Shown in pieces: positions 5,585 through 6,834 of a DNA stretch of 6,834 nt. The stretch is from Candidatus Nanopelagicales bacterium (GTDB lineage Bacteria; Actinomycetota; Actinomycetes; S36-B12; UBA10799): contig JAUYKX010000018.1 in NCBI GenBank assembly GCA_030699055.1, forward strand, positions 1-6,834. The letters run 5' to 3'. The notes under the pieces were generated by a model, which ran no database searches, had not been told where the DNA came from, and saw nothing but the letters and a program-made list of their open reading frames with translations. Every line of letters starts with the position of its first letter. Position 1 is the first letter of the stretch. The translations under genes and the position numbers were made by a program.

Positions 5585-5649
5585 GGTCGGGTCCCCCGGC
5601 ACCAGGTGTTGCACCGGCGGCAGAGGGACCCGACCACCGGTGCAACACC
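5585..5649. repeat. Two interleaved perfect inverted repeats (possible terminator)
   Basis: Pair A: GGTCGGGTCCC (5585-5595) with GGGACCCGACC (5625-5635), 11 bp. Pair B: GGTGTTGCACCGG (5605-5617) with CCGGTGCAACACC (5637-5649), 13 bp. The arms alternate A-B-A'-B'. The linker between A' and B' is one base, too short to let both stems form fully in one RNA, so they are probably alternatives. The region lies 33 bp past the stop of the minus-strand FN3 gene and may terminate it; there is no U-tract. Confidence 0.75.
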
Positions 5650-5680
5650 ACCGGTGGACCCATGTCCCGGAATCGGGTCC
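5648..5680. repeat. Palindrome and short hairpin beside the FN3 gene stop
   Basis: CCACCGGTGG (5648-5657) is a perfect palindrome. GGACCC (5656-5661) pairs with GGGTCC (5675-5680), and CCCG (5666-5669) with CGGG (5674-5677). It directly follows the FN3 gene stop at 5682-5684 in transcript direction and is likely part of the same terminator-like cluster. Confidence 0.5.
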
Positions 5681-5681
5681 G

Positions 5682-6834
5682 TCAGCGCCGACCCTTGCCC
5701 GGCTTCTTCTTGCCCTTGCCCGGCTTCTTCGCGGGCTTCTTCTTGCCCTTGCCCGGCTTCTTCGCGGGCTTCTTCTTGCCCTTGCCTGGCTTCTTGCCGG
5801 GCTTCTTCGCCGGCTTCTTGCCCGGCTTCTTGCCCGGGGCCGGGGCCGCTGCAGGAGCGGGGGCAGGCGCTGGGGCCACCGCCGGACCAGGTGCCGGAGC
5901 CGGGGGTATGTACACCTCCGGAGCCTTCGGGGTTACCGCCGTGCTGGTTTCACTCCAGGCTCCGTCACCGGCAGCATTGACTGCCAGTACCCGGAACACG
6001 TATCCGGTGCCGTTGGCCAGGTTCTTGATGGTGGCCTTCGGGTCGGTGGTTTTGCCGTCGGTGTCGGCCGTGTCGGCCCAATCCCCACCGGTTGCGGGCT
6101 TGGCCTGCACCTTGTATCCGGTCACCGGGGAGCCACCGTCACTGTCGGGCGCGGTCCAGGACAGGTCGACCTGCCCGTCGCCTGTGGTGGCGGAAGGCGT
6201 GCCCGGTGCCTTCGGGACATCGAGGGCCGAACCCGTCGTGTCCGCACTGCCGTCGGTGTAGTTGTCGCGCTTGGTGGTGACGGTCACCTTGGCCGACTGG
6301 CCGTCGGTCAAACCGGTCACCGTGATCAACCCGTTGTTGTTGATGGCCGGGGTTCCCTTGTCGGAGGACACCTGCCATTTCCAGTCGGCGTTGTGGTTGC
6401 TCACCTGCACGCTGAACCCACCCTTGGCGCGGGTTTCCGGGTCGAACTGCGGGGTTAGTGCCTCGCCGGTCTTGATCTCGAACTCCCGGGTGGCATCCGA
6501 GGCCGCGTTCCAGGCGTCGTTCCCACCCTGGCTGGCGGTGATCTTGCAGGTGCCGACCTTCGCGAAGTTGACCGTCGAACCGGAAACCGTGCATACCGTT
6601 TCCGAGCCGGAGGCCAGTGCGACCGTCAGCCCGGAGGTTGCCGTCGGGTTCAGGACAACACTGCCCTGGTCGAAGCCGACATCGTCAGGCTTGCCGAACG
6701 TGATCGTCTGGGTTCCCTTCGGGGTTACCGCCGTGCTGGTTTCACTCCAGGCTCCGTCACCGGCAGCATTGACTGCCAGTACCCGGAACACGTATCCGGT
6801 GCCGTTGGCCAGGTTCTTGATGGTGGCCTTCGGG
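5682..6834 (-). CDS. Modular FN3/Ig-like surface protein with Lys-rich tail, 3' part
   Basis: The frame is open to the window edge, so the N-terminus is missing; 383 residues are visible. In protein order: the end of an FN3 domain (6834-6714); an Ig-like module starting TQTITF with two cysteines 15 residues apart (6593-6591 and 6548-6546) in VCTVSG and GTCKITAS (about 6713-6474); a second Ig-like module with GLITVTGLTDG (about 6461-6219); a full FN3 domain (about 6212-5922); a Pro/Ala linker (5921-5835); and a 50-residue tail (5834-5685) with 25 Lys and 2 Arg, built of GKGKKKPAKKP repeats. Such modules are typical of large exported adhesin-like proteins. The tail has no LPXTG motif; it could bind anionic wall polymers or nucleic acid, which is inference. 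The two FN3 copies are identical in DNA where both are visible. Confidence 0.88.
   Translation of the reverse strand, partial: PKATIKNLANGTGYVFRVLAVNAAGDGAWSETSTAVTPKGTQTITFGKPDDVGFDQGSVVLNPTATSGLTVALASGSETVCTVSGSTVNFAKVGTCKITASQGGNDAWNAASDATREFEIKTGEALTPQFDPETRAKGGFSVQVSNHNADWKWQVSSDKGTPAINNNGLITVTGLTDGQSAKVTVTTKRDNYTDGSADTTGSALDVPKAPGTPSATTGDGQVDLSWTAPDSDGGSPVTGYKVQAKPATGGDWADTADTDGKTTDPKATIKNLANGTGYVFRVLAVNAAGDGAWSETSTAVTPKAPEVYIPPAPAPGPAVAPAPAPAPAAAPAPGKKPGKKPAKKPGKKPGKGKKKPAKKPGKGKKKPAKKPGKGKKKPGKGRR
5688..5786 (-). repeat. 33-bp tandem repeats encoding GKGKKKPAKKP
   Basis: Three near-identical 33-bp units (5786-5754, 5753-5721, 5720-5688), the last changed at its end to GKGKKKPGKGR. 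Looser KKPG/KKPA units continue to 5834. They encode the polycationic C-terminus of the FN3 protein. Length variation between strains is expected from such an array. Confidence 0.85.
5924..6042 (-). repeat. Perfect direct repeat in the FN3 gene, copy 1
   Basis: These 119 bases are identical, by direct reading, to 6716-6834. The distance is 792 bp, or 264 codons, so the frame is kept. The segment encodes the second half of an FN3 domain (PKATIKNLANGTGYVFRVLA onward). Confidence 0.93.
6716..6834 (-). repeat. Perfect direct repeat in the FN3 gene, copy 2
   Basis: Second copy of the 119-base repeat found at 5924-6042. The identity runs into the window edge, so the true repeat is longer. It implies that a block of FN3 and Ig-like modules with a 264-residue period has been duplicated or kept uniform. 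Confidence 0.93.

Noticed and set aside
5321..5614. Longer N-terminus of the amidase up to 5614
   Set aside because: The extension lacks family features and crosses the domain remnant in another frame. A lipobox signal peptide starts at 5320, so the downstream ATG is the better start.
5585..5649. H-type RNA pseudoknot formed by both inverted repeats at once
   Set aside because: The topology fits, but one nucleotide between A' and B' cannot bridge an 11-bp stem, so simultaneous full pairing is not plausible.
5662..6261. Plus-strand ORF with hydrophobic LPGFFAGFFLP repeats, like a membrane protein
   Set aside because: It is the complement of the Lys/Pro/Gly tail codons and has no independent support; the minus-strand frame has recognisable domains and a proper stop.
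5136..6458. Plus-strand ORF of 440 codons opposite the amidase N-terminus and FN3 gene
   Set aside because: The minus strand encodes clear amidase, lipobox and FN3/Ig-like modules. The plus frame gives only Leu/Arg and Gly/Val repeats from the Lys-rich tail.

Overview
The window looks like chromosomal DNA from a high-GC Gram-positive bacterium, most likely an actinomycete. The reading frames are GC-rich at the third codon position, the proteins are secreted by Sec signals or a lipobox, and the amidase and CAP proteins resemble actinobacterial families. No rRNA, tRNA, CRISPR array, transposase or integrase was found. The assignment rests on composition and family resemblance only, because no search could be run.

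Layout, left to right. (1) 1-1074 (+): the 3' part of a BspA-like (DUF285) surface protein with 25-residue tandem repeats, a Thr/Pro then Pro-only linker, and a basic two-cysteine Ig-like C-terminal domain. A strong hairpin terminator follows at 1091-1131. (2) 1214-2155 (+): a secreted CAP/SCP-domain protein with an N-terminal fibronectin-like domain. (3) 2156-3229: a decayed stretch. It holds a 48-bp fragment of an amidase gene (2203-2250), the C-terminal two thirds of an AAA/DUF4143-type ATPase gene with no P-loop part (2251-2848, minus), a 23-bp frameshifting tandem duplication and a 15-bp in-frame one. (4) 3230-3490 (minus): a small ORF with a signal peptide, possibly truncated, divergent from the next gene across a region with two dyads. 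(5) 3668-4507 (+): a secreted M14 (MpaA-like) metallopeptidase. (6) 4538-5320 (minus): a lipoprotein N-acetylmuramoyl-L-alanine amidase, ending 30 bp from the M14 gene. (7) 5321-5681: no intact gene, but a remnant of the basic C-terminal domain seen in gene 1 and a cluster of interleaved inverted repeats. (8) 5682 to the window end (minus): the 3' part of a modular FN3/Ig-like surface protein ending in a 50-residue tail that is half lysine.

Together this reads as a cell-envelope locus: two large modular surface proteins at the edges, with two probable peptidoglycan hydrolases and a CAP protein between them. The same building blocks recur in different states: a two-Cys Ig-like module in both surface proteins, a broken copy of one C-terminal domain upstream of the amidase, and a broken copy of the amidase N-terminus next to the CAP gene. 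The clearest unusual feature is this module shuffling and decay. I do not see convincing evidence for a new defence, toxin or mobile system.
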